Positions 21,593-29,281 of a DNA stretch of 37,362 nt are shown here, in pieces; position 1 is the first letter of the stretch, and the number at the start of each line of letters is the position of its first letter. Below the pieces are notes generated by a model. The model worked only from the letters and a program-made list of their open reading frames with translations, was not told where the DNA came from and ran no database searches. The stretch spans positions 1-37,362 of the forward strand of contig CAYUZT010000011.1 of NCBI GenBank assembly GCA_964449445.1, in the 5' to 3' direction. The translations under genes were made by a program, and so were the position numbers. This DNA is from JABFSS01 sp964449445 (GTDB taxonomy: Bacteria; Patescibacteriota; Gracilibacteria; Peribacterales; Peribacteraceae).

Positions 21593-23557
21593 ATGACCCC
21601 CTTCCTGGAAGGCTGTCTTTTCCTCCTTCTTGGAGCTTCCGTTCTCTGGAAGGGCGGGAAAGGGCTGGAAGCAACGTGGCTGCTTGCCGGGCTCGCGTTC
21701 GCTGTGACCTTTGCGTACTGGTGGATGCACCGCAGCAACGATCGCAAAACCGACGATGTTCCCCTGCATCTTTGGTTTGTCCTGATGCTCTTTGTTCTCT
21801 GGGCGGTTGCAAGCTTCGCATTCTCCTCCACACAGAATTATGGACTCGATGAACTTTTGCGCGATGTCTCGCTCGTCTTCCTGCTGCTCTGGGTGGCGCG
21901 AAACATGAACGGGAAGAGCTCTGCCATCTTTCTTTCCCGTTTCACTGCGGTCCTCTCCATTACGACCCTCATCGCGTGTGCGATCGGCATCGCCGTCTAT
22001 GTCTTGCAGCCCGTGAACAGGTTTGTCGGGACGTTCTATGACTTTCGATTCACGACCGACTACTGGCCGAATGCGTGGGGGGAGTATCTGCTCCTGGCCT
22101 GGCCTATCGCTACTGTGTGGTCGAAGCGGTTTTCTGTGGTTCTCCGGTCCATCATCCTCGGATCGGTGCTTGGATGCCTCCTGCTGAGCTATTCGCGGGG
22201 CTCCATGCTTGTCTTTGTGATGCAGGGATTTCTGTGGGCAGGAATTCTTGTGATACAGGCGTGGCGCGAGGGTAGAGTATTCCAACCTCAGATATCTCCA
22301 GCTCTGCGACTCTTCCTGCTGCTCTGCGGCACAGGACTCGTTGCTGTGCTGATCTTTACTGGCGTGAATCAGATACGCGCGCGCTTTCACGATGTGGAAT
22401 CGGTGACCGCAAAAGCGACGTTCACGGCATCGGAAGGATCGTCGTCGATCTCTGAGCGACAGGATTTCTGGAACCAGGCGTTTGCATTGTCTCTCCAAAG
22501 ACCGCTCTTCGGGTGGGGTCCGTACAGCTTCCGTTTCGTTCAACCCCGTTTGCAGGCGGAAGTCTTCGCCACGTCCGACCATCCGCACAATGTGTTTCTG
22601 AAACTCGCGATGGAACGGGGATGGATTGCCTCACTGCTCTTTGCAGTGATTCTCCTTGTCATCCTCCTGCGGTCTCTTGTAATCAGCCTTGGTTTTGCTC
22701 GTGAACCAGCATGGGCATCCGATGCTCTGTGCGCACTTCGGTTGCCTGCATTGATTGCCGTGAGCGGAGTACTCGCGCACAACCTCATTGATTACAACCT
22801 GCAGTTCGTCGGGATTGTTTTTCCCCTGTGGCTCCTGCTCAGTTTTCTGACGGTTCCGCGTGCACGCCTACAAAAGAGTAATAAATGTATTCGGATTTTT
22901 GAGCTGATGGTTGCTGTAATTCTTGGTTGCACACTCATTATTGAAGGCCGAACATTGCTGCTCTCCTCCTTTGGTCGTCATGCGGAAGTACGCAGCAATG
23001 TTCCTGAGGCACTCCTGTGGTACGAGCGAGCCTCCGGAGAGGTGTTCTCCCGTGATATGCACTTGAGCAGAGGGGCGCTCTCCATGGGGCAAGGTGACCA
23101 GACCTCCGCGAACGCTGCATTCGAAGACTATGCCAGCGTCAATAATGAAGATGCGAGACTCTGGGTGCTCAAGGGTGAGCTTGCCGTGCAGTCCGGTGAT
23201 GATGCGAGTGCACTCGAGCACTATGCGACTGCTCTGCGTCTTGGCAAATACAATTACCTGGAACCGCTGGAGGGAACGCTGAGGATTTTCTCCTCCGGTG
23301 AGTATCTGGAAGAAGCAGCGGAGCAGAAGGATGAATTTTTGGAAATTTTCTGGAAGTTCGGTGAGGCAATTCTCCACAACGCGCACTTCATCGCCCTCTC
23401 CCAGAGCGTGGAAACGTTTGGGAGGATAGGTGATCTGCTCCAGAAGGCGTATCCATGGGAAGCGGCATCGGTGAAGACGTTTACGCAGAAAGTTCTGGAG
23501 CATGCCGAAGAAGAGAGGGCGAAATCGCTTTCCCGAAGACCAGGATTCCTGTGGTAA
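21593..23557 (+). CDS. O-antigen ligase/polymerase-like membrane protein (Wzy_C) with C-terminal TPR
   Basis: About 654 residues from the ATG at 21593, which begins the first membrane helix; a GTG at 21491 would add 34 residues of unlikely coding sequence. It is polytopic with about a dozen helices. The Wzy_C/O-antigen ligase core includes LSYSRGSMLVFVMQGF, the large outside loop, and the motif FGWGPYSFRFVQPRL with SDHPHNVFLKLAMERGW, where the conserved HN.fL pattern occurs. The tail (about 470-654) is soluble and helical with TPR-like units (ALEHYATALRLGKYNYLEPL). Such enzymes transfer lipid-linked glycans to lipids, polymers or proteins. Exact acceptor is unknown. It could work with the TMTC-like protein in surface glycosylation. 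Confidence 0.82.
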   Translation: MTPFLEGCLFLLLGASVLWKGGKGLEATWLLAGLAFAVTFAYWWMHRSNDRKTDDVPLHLWFVLMLFVLWAVASFAFSSTQNYGLDELLRDVSLVFLLLWVARNMNGKSSAIFLSRFTAVLSITTLIACAIGIAVYVLQPVNRFVGTFYDFRFTTDYWPNAWGEYLLLAWPIATVWSKRFSVVLRSIILGSVLGCLLLSYSRGSMLVFVMQGFLWAGILVIQAWREGRVFQPQISPALRLFLLLCGTGLVAVLIFTGVNQIRARFHDVESVTAKATFTASEGSSSISERQDFWNQAFALSLQRPLFGWGPYSFRFVQPRLQAEVFATSDHPHNVFLKLAMERGWIASLLFAVILLVILLRSLVISLGFAREPAWASDALCALRLPALIAVSGVLAHNLIDYNLQFVGIVFPLWLLLSFLTVPRARLQKSNKCIRIFELMVAVILGCTLIIEGRTLLLSSFGRHAEVRSNVPEALLWYERASGEVFSRDMHLSRGALSMGQGDQTSANAAFEDYASVNNEDARLWVLKGELAVQSGDDASALEHYATALRLGKYNYLEPLEGTLRIFSSGEYLEEAAEQKDEFLEIFWKFGEAILHNAHFIALSQSVETFGRIGDLLQKAYPWEAASVKTFTQKVLEHAEEERAKSLSRRPGFLW

Positions 23558-23613
23558 GCGTTTGCCGTTCTTCAAAGGCAATGCTACATTCCTGCCCCGT
23601 TTCCAGTCTTACC

Positions 23614-24135
23614 ATGAATTGCCGCTCCGTAGCTTCTCTCGTTCTTCTCAGCTTCCTGCTTCTTACTGCCTGTGCAAAGAAGGAAGGCCGCGTGCGACGG
23701 GAAATCACGATCGGGCAGGAAGCCCTCAACGTGATGATGCCGACGGGAAAAGACGTCACGCATCCCGTGCATGGCGCGGAAGAGTGGTTTGGGCTCGGGC
23801 CAATGGGCGGGGCAGGGGACTCGAAAGCAAACGGCGTTGCCCAATCCCACGTGTTCGCAAATGGCACGACCATTGCGACGGTGAATCTCAATATTGTCGC
23901 TGCTCCCAAAGGATCGCAATTCGTCGCGTGGCTACAGAAGCCCGGGAGTGTGGAGCGCGTCCGCCTGGACAGCCTCCAGAATCCCTTCGGCGACGTCCGT
24001 CATGTGATTACGGCAGATGCAAAAAAGGATCTGCGGGCATATACGGAGGTCGTAGTCACACAGGAACGCCAAAGCGGAGCGTCCGATACGGATCCCATTG
24101 TCGCAAAAGGCACATTGAAGCAGCAGAAACGGTAA
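23614..24135 (+). CDS. secreted lipoprotein of unknown function
   Basis: 173 residues from the ATG at 23614, chosen because it begins a textbook lipoprotein signal (hydrophobic VASLVLLSFLLLTAC, lipobox LTAC). The frame is open upstream but only as a shadow of the preceding gene. The mature part appears beta-rich, with FVAWLQKPGSVERVRLDSLQ and LRAYTEVVVTQERQ; this pattern vaguely resembles the beta-sandwich of RskA-type or similar extracytoplasmic domains, but I cannot confirm it. It follows the O-antigen ligase-like gene by 56 bp and may share its transcript. Confidence 0.7.
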   Translation: MNCRSVASLVLLSFLLLTACAKKEGRVRREITIGQEALNVMMPTGKDVTHPVHGAEEWFGLGPMGGAGDSKANGVAQSHVFANGTTIATVNLNIVAAPKGSQFVAWLQKPGSVERVRLDSLQNPFGDVRHVITADAKKDLRAYTEVVVTQERQSGASDTDPIVAKGTLKQQKR

Positions 24136-24148
24136 CGGAACTCCAAAA

Positions 24149-24370
24149 GAGGGCTTCCGCCCGGGAGGGTGGTTAGCGAATGTGTGCAGAGCGTGAGTGC
24201 TTCACTTCTCTCTCAGCTGAATGCTGGGAGGGTCATCACCATGTTCGTAACCAGGATGGTGATGAGCAGCGCATGCATCAGGACGTGCGCAAGTGAAGCA
24301 AGGGATGTGAATGGCTTCACAGGTACCATAGTAGAGCCCCGGGGAGAGGGTGCGGGAGTGTACAGGTGAG
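24149..24370. other. gene-free stretch with a row of hairpins (possible structured RNA)
   Basis: The 426-bp gap 24136-24561 holds no convincing gene. Its first half has successive local hairpins: GGGC/GCCC with loop TTCC (24151-24162), an 8-bp stem with one G-T pair (24210-24230), a perfect 10-bp stem TCATCACCAT/ATGGTGATGA (24233-24265), GCGCA/TGCGC (24269-24290) and GTGAAGC/GCTTCAC (24293-24320). The second half (about 24400-24560) is AT-rich with no clear element beyond weak promoter-like hexamers. I could not match a known RNA family. Confidence 0.45.
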
Positions 24371-24561
24371 TCAACTCGTGTCGAGGCAGTCATTGACTGT
24401 ATTCATTTGTAGTACAAAAGAGTATTAGTCGCCAGGAAAGGCTATTTCAACTAGATGAATTCCATCGGAGGCCAAATAGTATGGTAAAATACTGTATAAA
24501 AAATGTGATCAAATATGCGAATTTTTAGGGTCGTCGAATATTGATATTTATACAAAATATT

Positions 24562-25005
24562 TTATTGAATACTTTCAGGATGATCAGTCGCCTTTTTCGG
24601 CTGCGTTTTCCAGTACTGAAGACATTCGCATAACACTCTCTGCAGGTCTTCCACAGATCCTATTTGGTGCTTCAGTGGATCAAATTGTCGTCCATCCACG
24701 TGCTCTAACGCTACTAGAAGGTTTTTCTGATAACTGGATACAGGTCTGCTTCCTGTTTCGAAGAGTTCATAGTTGCCTGGCAGCGATACTCTCAATCGAG
24801 CGGGTTGCCATTGTTCTGATCCATTCAAAAGCTCGCGCATATCGCCTGCCACTGAGAGCAGGGCGGCTTCCATTGCTTGAATATCATCATCCGTCAGAGG
24901 TTCACTAGAACGTAGCCGTGCTTCCACGGGGTGACCTCCTGTGGATAGGTGAAGATCGATGTAGCGCTCGGCGCCAAGCCTGCGAGTGACGGTTGGATTG
25001 TCCAT
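24562..25005 (-). CDS. hypothetical protein
   Basis: 147 residues, soluble, no signal or membrane helix. It has mixed alpha/beta composition (RYIDLHLSTGGHPVEARL, then helices around DDDIQAMEAALLSVAGDMREL, and a later ARLRVSLPGNYELFE strand region). I do not recognise a family. The upstream neighbour on its strand is tRNA-Pro; the downstream side is the AT-rich gap, which may mean it arrived by transfer. Coding support is the intact frame and ordinary amino-acid use. Confidence 0.6.
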   Translation of the reverse strand: MDNPTVTRRLGAERYIDLHLSTGGHPVEARLRSSEPLTDDDIQAMEAALLSVAGDMRELLNGSEQWQPARLRVSLPGNYELFETGSRPVSSYQKNLLVALEHVDGRQFDPLKHQIGSVEDLQRVLCECLQYWKTQPKKATDHPESIQ

Positions 25006-25213
25006 GGGATAAAAAAGAAAGACCTCTCCGCGGATGGGAGAAGCTGAAGTAGAGAACGAGATCTGCAGCTAGTCCCTCACGCAGTGCGCGGGCGAATAAT
25101 GGAAGCGATAATCGTGTGCTGCGTGAACAAGTGCGACAAGAATAGGTTTTTCATGTCCGCGGTCAAGAATACTTGCAATGAATAGTGATTTTTGTTTTCA
25201 TGAAGCCAAATTC

Positions 25214-25290
25214 TGGTCGGGACGAGAGGACTTGAACCTCCGACCTCGTGGTCCCGAACCACGCGCTCTAGCCAACTGAGCTACGTCCCG
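25214..25290 (-). tRNA. tRNA-Pro (anticodon CGG)
   Basis: Acceptor CGGGACG / CGTCCCG with the C1-G72 pair typical of bacterial tRNA-Pro. Anticodon stem CGTGG / CCACG with loop TTCGGGA gives anticodon CGG. T-loop TTCAAGT, discriminator A and encoded CCA. 77 nt. Confidence 0.95.
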
Positions 25291-25331
25291 ATCGATGCCA
25301 CAATAAAGCAAAATGAGCGACCGGCCAACTG

Positions 25332-25403
25332 AGTCCCTCGGTGCCCTCGGGATAAACTCCGCTTGTCCTGCTTGCCCATCCGGAGCCCGCAGGCGAAGGC
25401 GGG
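25332..25403. repeat. palindrome cluster downstream of the DUF1761 promoter region
   Basis: TCCCTCGG...CTCGGGA (about 25333-25352) resembles the groES-leader unit, and CCCGC / GCGGG with loop AGGCGAAG lies at 25386-25403. They occupy most of the gap between tRNA-Pro and the DUF1761 gene. Confidence 0.5.
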
Positions 25404-25482
25404 AGCGAAGCGAAGGGTCTGCTAGAAGTTGTTTTTTCACGCTAACCGTGTAGCATTCCGGTTTACTTCCCCTTACTTTTGT

Positions 25483-25887
25483 ATGGATCTCGTCAACATC
25501 CCTCTTCTCAAGATCGCCGTTGCAGCTCTCCTCACGATGCCCGTGGGGTTCTTGTGGTTCTCGCCGTGGCTCTTTGGCAACCGGTGGATCGCGCTCAATA
25601 ACCTCTCCAAGGACAAGATGAAGCCAAGCCCGATGCCCTTTGTGGTTGCTCTCTTGTGTCAGGTCGTCGCGGCGTTCGTGCTGTGGCTGCTCATCGAAAT
25701 GTTCGGTATTACCGATATCATGAATGCCTGGATCGTCGCGGCTGTGCTCTGGTTTACCTTTCATTTTCTGCCGTCGCTCACGCACCACATGTTCGATCAA
25801 CGACCGATGGGGTTGCTCTTCATCAACACCGGTCACGATCTCGCAAATCTGCTCGTGATGTCGCTCCTGCTCACGCTCTGGAGGTAA
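25483..25887 (+). CDS. DUF1761 family membrane protein
   Basis: 134 residues from the ATG at 25483 (MDLVNIPLLKIAVAALL); the open frame upstream adds an unrelated 18 residues. It has four membrane helices. The opening GFLWFSPWLFGNRWIAL fits the DUF1761 signature (WysP.lFg..W). Members are small integral membrane proteins with no known reaction. It is the first gene of a plus-strand run of envelope genes; LemA follows after 44 bp. Confidence 0.85.
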   Translation: MDLVNIPLLKIAVAALLTMPVGFLWFSPWLFGNRWIALNNLSKDKMKPSPMPFVVALLCQVVAAFVLWLLIEMFGITDIMNAWIVAAVLWFTFHFLPSLTHHMFDQRPMGLLFINTGHDLANLLVMSLLLTLWR

Positions 25888-25931
25888 GCGGGGAGTGAGG
25901 GTATAGTCGCACCACTTTTCCACCTCGCTCC

Positions 25932-26498
25932 ATGCCTGCATCTTCACGCACCTCTCTGTACATCATCCTGGGAATCCTCGCGGTCCTGGTCCTCTGGGTG
26001 TGGACCGGGTACAACAGTCTCGTGACGTCCAAAGCTGCGGTGGAAGGGGAGTGGGCGAATGTGGAAACGCAGTACCAGCGGCGGTTCGATCTGATTCCCA
26101 ACCTCGTGAATACGGTCAAAGGTGCAGCGCAATTTGAACAGGAAACGTTCACGGCGGTGACCGCTGCCAGGTCGCAGTGGCAGAGTGCGGGCACCCGCGA
26201 TGCGAAGATCGATGCCGCATCGCAATTCGACTCTGCACTTTCGCGTTTGCTCGTAACGGTAGAAGCCTACCCGCAACTGCAGGCAACGCAGGCGTTCCGT
26301 GACTTCATGACGCAATTAGAGGGAACGGAGAACCGCATCGCGGTTGCGCGGCGCGATTACAACCGCGCGGTGCAAACGTACAACGTCCTTGTGCGCCGCT
26401 TCCCCCGAAACATTCTGGCCCGCGTGTTCGGGTTCGGTCCGGAGAAGCTGTTTGAAAGTGACGAAGGCGCGGACAAGGCTCCTTCGGTAAATTTCTGA
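25932..26498 (+). CDS. lemA: LemA family protein
   Basis: 188 residues. An N-terminal anchor helix (LYIILGILAVLVLWVWTGYN) is followed by the hallmark NSLVTSKAAVEGEWANVETQYQRRFDLIPNLVNTVKG and the helical body, ending with ENRIAVARRDYNRAVQTYN and FPRNILARVFGF. The short outside tail/cytoplasmic helical domain is normal. LemA proteins often sit beside a TPM (YgcG) protein, as here, and probably act together at the membrane, but their biochemical role is unproven. Confidence 0.93.
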   Translation: MPASSRTSLYIILGILAVLVLWVWTGYNSLVTSKAAVEGEWANVETQYQRRFDLIPNLVNTVKGAAQFEQETFTAVTAARSQWQSAGTRDAKIDAASQFDSALSRLLVTVEAYPQLQATQAFRDFMTQLEGTENRIAVARRDYNRAVQTYNVLVRRFPRNILARVFGFGPEKLFESDEGADKAPSVNF

Positions 26499-26506
26499 GA
26501 GAAGGA

Positions 26507-26542
26507 AAGATGGTTGGATGGTGAGATGGTATGATGGAAGGG
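26507..26542 (+). repeat. 8-bp tandem repeat (GATGGTT type), upstream of the TPM gene
   Basis: About four degenerate units of an 8-mer such as TTGGATGG and TGAGATGG between lemA and the TPM gene. The same kind of array occurs twice inside tsaD. Confidence 0.7.
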
Positions 26543-26544
26543 TG

Positions 26545-27408
26545 ATGATTCATGTGAGACGTCTCGGGGTTCCTCTGATATTCGTCACGTTCATCGTGAG
26601 TATCACGCCGTGTTTGGCGTTTGAGGTGCCTGCCAACGACGGTTTCTATACGCAGACGACACCAGTCCTCACCCCGGCGCAGGAAGAGCAATTGGAAGTG
26701 ATCCTGACAGACCTTGAGAAACAAACGAGCAACGAGATCGCGATCCTTGTCGTCGAGTCCCTGAATGGCGAGCCCATCGAGGAAATCGCCAACGATGTAT
26801 TCCGCTCCTGGGGCATCGGCAAGGAAGGCAAGAATAACGGCATTCTCCTGCTGGTTGCATCGGCAGATCATGCAATGCGCATCGAGGTCGGCTATGGGTT
26901 GGAAGGCGCAGTGCCCGATCTTGTCGCGAAGGGGATCATCGATCGCGATATTGCTCCGCGCTTCCGCGAGGCGAATTACGAAGGAGGATTTATTGCCGCT
27001 ATTGAAACGCTCAAAAAGCATATTGCAGGCGAATACACAGCTGAGCGCTACACGCAGGAGGAAGGCGATGGGCCAATGCCGTTCCTGCTGTTTCTCTTTT
27101 TCATCTTCTTCAACTTCTTCGGTGCCTGGATGGCACGGACGAAATCGTGGTGGCTGGGAGGGATCCTGGGCGGGGTATTCGGCATCGTTCTTGCGATAGC
27201 CTTCGCCTGGTGGGTCGCGATTCCCATCCTCGTCCTGCTCGGATCATTGTTCGACTACATGCTCTCCAAAAATCCCAATGCCCACCGTCGCGGGAGGGGC
27301 GGTTTCTGGGGTGGGGGACTGGGGGGCGGACACGGAGGGGGAGGAGGCGGTTTCGGCGGATTTGGCGGGGGGAGTTCGGGAGGGGGAGGGGCGAGTGGGA
27401 GATGGTAG
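26545..27408 (+). CDS. TPM domain protein (YgcG family), secreted and membrane-anchored
   Basis: About 287 residues from the ATG at 26545, which starts a signal peptide ending near TPCLAFE. The TPM domain (about 30-165) includes LTPAQEEQLEVILTDLEKQT, EIAILVVESL, WGIGKEGKNNGILLLVA and MRIEVGYGLEGAVPD. Two hydrophobic helices follow (about 185-235). The tail is a Gly/Ser-rich stretch ending GGASGRW, typical of this family. TPM domains are linked to photosystem repair in plants and to membrane roles with LemA in bacteria. A GGAAGG stretch lies 3 bp before the ATG. The next gene starts 9 bp after the stop. Confidence 0.9.
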   Translation: MIHVRRLGVPLIFVTFIVSITPCLAFEVPANDGFYTQTTPVLTPAQEEQLEVILTDLEKQTSNEIAILVVESLNGEPIEEIANDVFRSWGIGKEGKNNGILLLVASADHAMRIEVGYGLEGAVPDLVAKGIIDRDIAPRFREANYEGGFIAAIETLKKHIAGEYTAERYTQEEGDGPMPFLLFLFFIFFNFFGAWMARTKSWWLGGILGGVFGIVLAIAFAWWVAIPILVLLGSLFDYMLSKNPNAHRRGRGGFWGGGLGGGHGGGGGGFGGFGGGSSGGGGASGRW

Positions 27409-27417
27409 AGGGGGCTC

Positions 27418-28347
27418 ATGTGGAGTATGATCACCTCCATGCATTCGATGCGGTGTCTCTCGGTGTTCCTCATCTTCACGTTCTTCGGTGCTCCCGTGAG
27501 TTCTTTTGCCGCGGGGACTCCTCAGTTGACCGTGCAAGTCGTCGCCCGCCCCTCGGGTTCGGTGCCCATCGGCGCGCAACGGGTCACGATGCTGACGGTT
27601 CGCCTGGCTGCCGCCTGCACGGGAGACGTGAAGCTCTATTCGATCCTCTTCCATCATCACGGCCTGGGAAATGCCAGTGATTTGGAGCGCGTGTATGGCA
27701 TGATTGATGGAAAACGGATAACGCGGGCGGTATTGGTGAGCGGGAGGGAGAGAACGGCGAAGCTCGTCTTCCGCAATTTCATGATCCGTTCTTGCACCAC
27801 GGCGAGCATCGACATTCACGCGGATTTCAGCGCCGATGCGACGGCCACGGGCCAGCATGGGTTGAAAATTGTCTCATCGGAGGACATCGAGACCGATCCG
27901 CCCTCCCGGATCTTTCTGAATCCCGCCGGGGTGCAATCCATCACGATCCCTGTGGGTACCCCCAAGGGGACGGTGTCCGCCGAGCTCCTGCATCTCCTCA
28001 ATACCCTCACGTACGGGTCCGCCCGGACCGTCGCCCGCATCCGCCTGCGCGCGGACACCCGCGAAGACCAGGCCATTACGGCGATCACCTTTGTGAATGA
28101 TGGCACGGCGCGCGACGATGATTTGCAGAATTTCATCCTGGAAACGAGCGGCCATACGCGCCTCTCGGCAACCGTGCCCTCCCTCGATGGAGACCGTATC
28201 CGCGTCGTCCTGGATCCGCCGCTCGTTCTGCGCCGCAACGAAGTCCGACTCATCCAGCTGCTTGGGGATATTCGTGCAAGCAGGAGGAAGACGGTCCGTT
28301 TCATCATCCAGGAGCCGAGTGACATTGAGGCGGCGCCTGTACGGTGA
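27418..28347 (+). CDS. secreted beta-rich protein of unknown function
   Basis: 309 residues (302 if the ATG at 27439 is used). The signal peptide is MRCLSVFLIFTFFGAPVSSFA. The mature part is beta-rich, with repeated patterns such as VTMLTVRLAAACTGDVKLYSI and ITAITFVNDGTARDDDLQNF separated by about 150 residues, suggesting two similar Ig-like or jelly-roll domains. Similar modules occur in surface proteins of Patescibacteria (from memory, not checked). It lies between TPM and the lipoprotein gene, 9 and 30 bp away, in one likely operon. Confidence 0.75.
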   Translation: MWSMITSMHSMRCLSVFLIFTFFGAPVSSFAAGTPQLTVQVVARPSGSVPIGAQRVTMLTVRLAAACTGDVKLYSILFHHHGLGNASDLERVYGMIDGKRITRAVLVSGRERTAKLVFRNFMIRSCTTASIDIHADFSADATATGQHGLKIVSSEDIETDPPSRIFLNPAGVQSITIPVGTPKGTVSAELLHLLNTLTYGSARTVARIRLRADTREDQAITAITFVNDGTARDDDLQNFILETSGHTRLSATVPSLDGDRIRVVLDPPLVLRRNEVRLIQLLGDIRASRRKTVRFIIQEPSDIEAAPVR

Positions 28348-28377
28348 CGGATGCATTCTGTACACTGCATTCCAACC

Positions 28378-29277
28378 ATGAAACGGTTGGTGATTCTTGC
28401 AGCATTCGGCATTGTTCTTCTGTCTGCCTGCAGGCGTGCAGGGGAGTTTCCGTCCGACGAGGTCTTGCGGCGCAGTACGTCCGCCAGTGCCCAACTGCTG
28501 TCCGCCGAGTATGATGTTTCCGTGGATCTTGCAGTTGCCAATGGCATGCTCACGCTTCAGGGACAGGCAACGCTGCAGGGGACGCTCGGCAGCGGCGGTC
28601 AGCAAGCGGCATTCACGGCGATCGTGAATGGATCGATGGCGCGAGCGGGTGGCGATACCGAGATGCAGCTGACGGCGGATGTCGTGAGCGAACTTGCCGA
28701 TTCCTACGTGCGCGTGTCGGCGCTGAAGCTGACTCCAGAACCAGCACTCCTCGCGGGGAATCGCGCGTCGTGGATTGGCAAATGGTGGAAGATCCCGCGT
28801 GAAGGAGGGAATTTGCCACTGCAACCGCTCACGCCGGATCCGCAGTTCCTCCGGGCCCAGGCGGCAGTCGTCACGGTGACCAAGGATTTCGGACTCGAAG
28901 ACATCAACGGCAGGGATGCCTACCGCTATGCGGTCTCCATTGATCCCGAGCGCCTCGTCGCGCTGATGCAGGAGTCGGCGGAGAAGCGCGGCAAGCCGTT
29001 TGATGCAGCTCTCGCGCGTACGGAGCTCGCACAGTACGACGCAACGGGAGAGCTCTGGATCGATGCGGAAACATTCGTTCTCCATCGCTTCTCGTGGACC
29101 GTGAGTGCCAAAGATCGCCCGTCTGCATTGCGTCTGCACTTCATCGCAGATCTCCGGAATCATAATGGCGCTGCGCCAATCACTGTTCCCGCGGACTACC
29201 AGGTGTTCAGCCGCGAGCTCCTCCTCAAGAATCTCCTTCCTCTCTCCACCGGATCCGGTGGAGCATTCTCTCTCTGA
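28378..29277 (+). CDS. secreted lipoprotein (LppX/DUF6612-like beta-barrel half?)
   Basis: 299 residues from the ATG at 28378, which begins a lipoprotein signal (MKRLVILAAFGIVLLSAC, lipobox LSAC). The frame is open for 9 more codons upstream. The rest looks like a large beta-sheet with an alpha-helical cover: GTLGSGGQQAAFTAIVNGSM, WIGKWWKIP, YRYAVSIDPERLVALM, and GELWIDAETFVLHRFSW. This pattern resembles LolA/LppX/DUF6612 lipid-binding folds, but the match is by eye. A TACACT hexamer ends 11 bp before the ATG. The PKD protein follows after 4 bp. Confidence 0.75.
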   Translation: MKRLVILAAFGIVLLSACRRAGEFPSDEVLRRSTSASAQLLSAEYDVSVDLAVANGMLTLQGQATLQGTLGSGGQQAAFTAIVNGSMARAGGDTEMQLTADVVSELADSYVRVSALKLTPEPALLAGNRASWIGKWWKIPREGGNLPLQPLTPDPQFLRAQAAVVTVTKDFGLEDINGRDAYRYAVSIDPERLVALMQESAEKRGKPFDAALARTELAQYDATGELWIDAETFVLHRFSWTVSAKDRPSALRLHFIADLRNHNGAAPITVPADYQVFSRELLLKNLLPLSTGSGGAFSL

Positions 29278-29281
29278 ACTC

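Noticed and set aside
21545..22588. A 347-codon open frame on the minus strand.
   Set aside because: Antisense to the membrane helices of the O-antigen ligase-like gene; the charged composition is what antisense of hydrophobic codons gives.
24202..24393. A Cys/His-rich 63-codon frame on the minus strand.
   Set aside because: It is spread over the hairpin region with no matching start signal or family; the composition can be explained by the stems.
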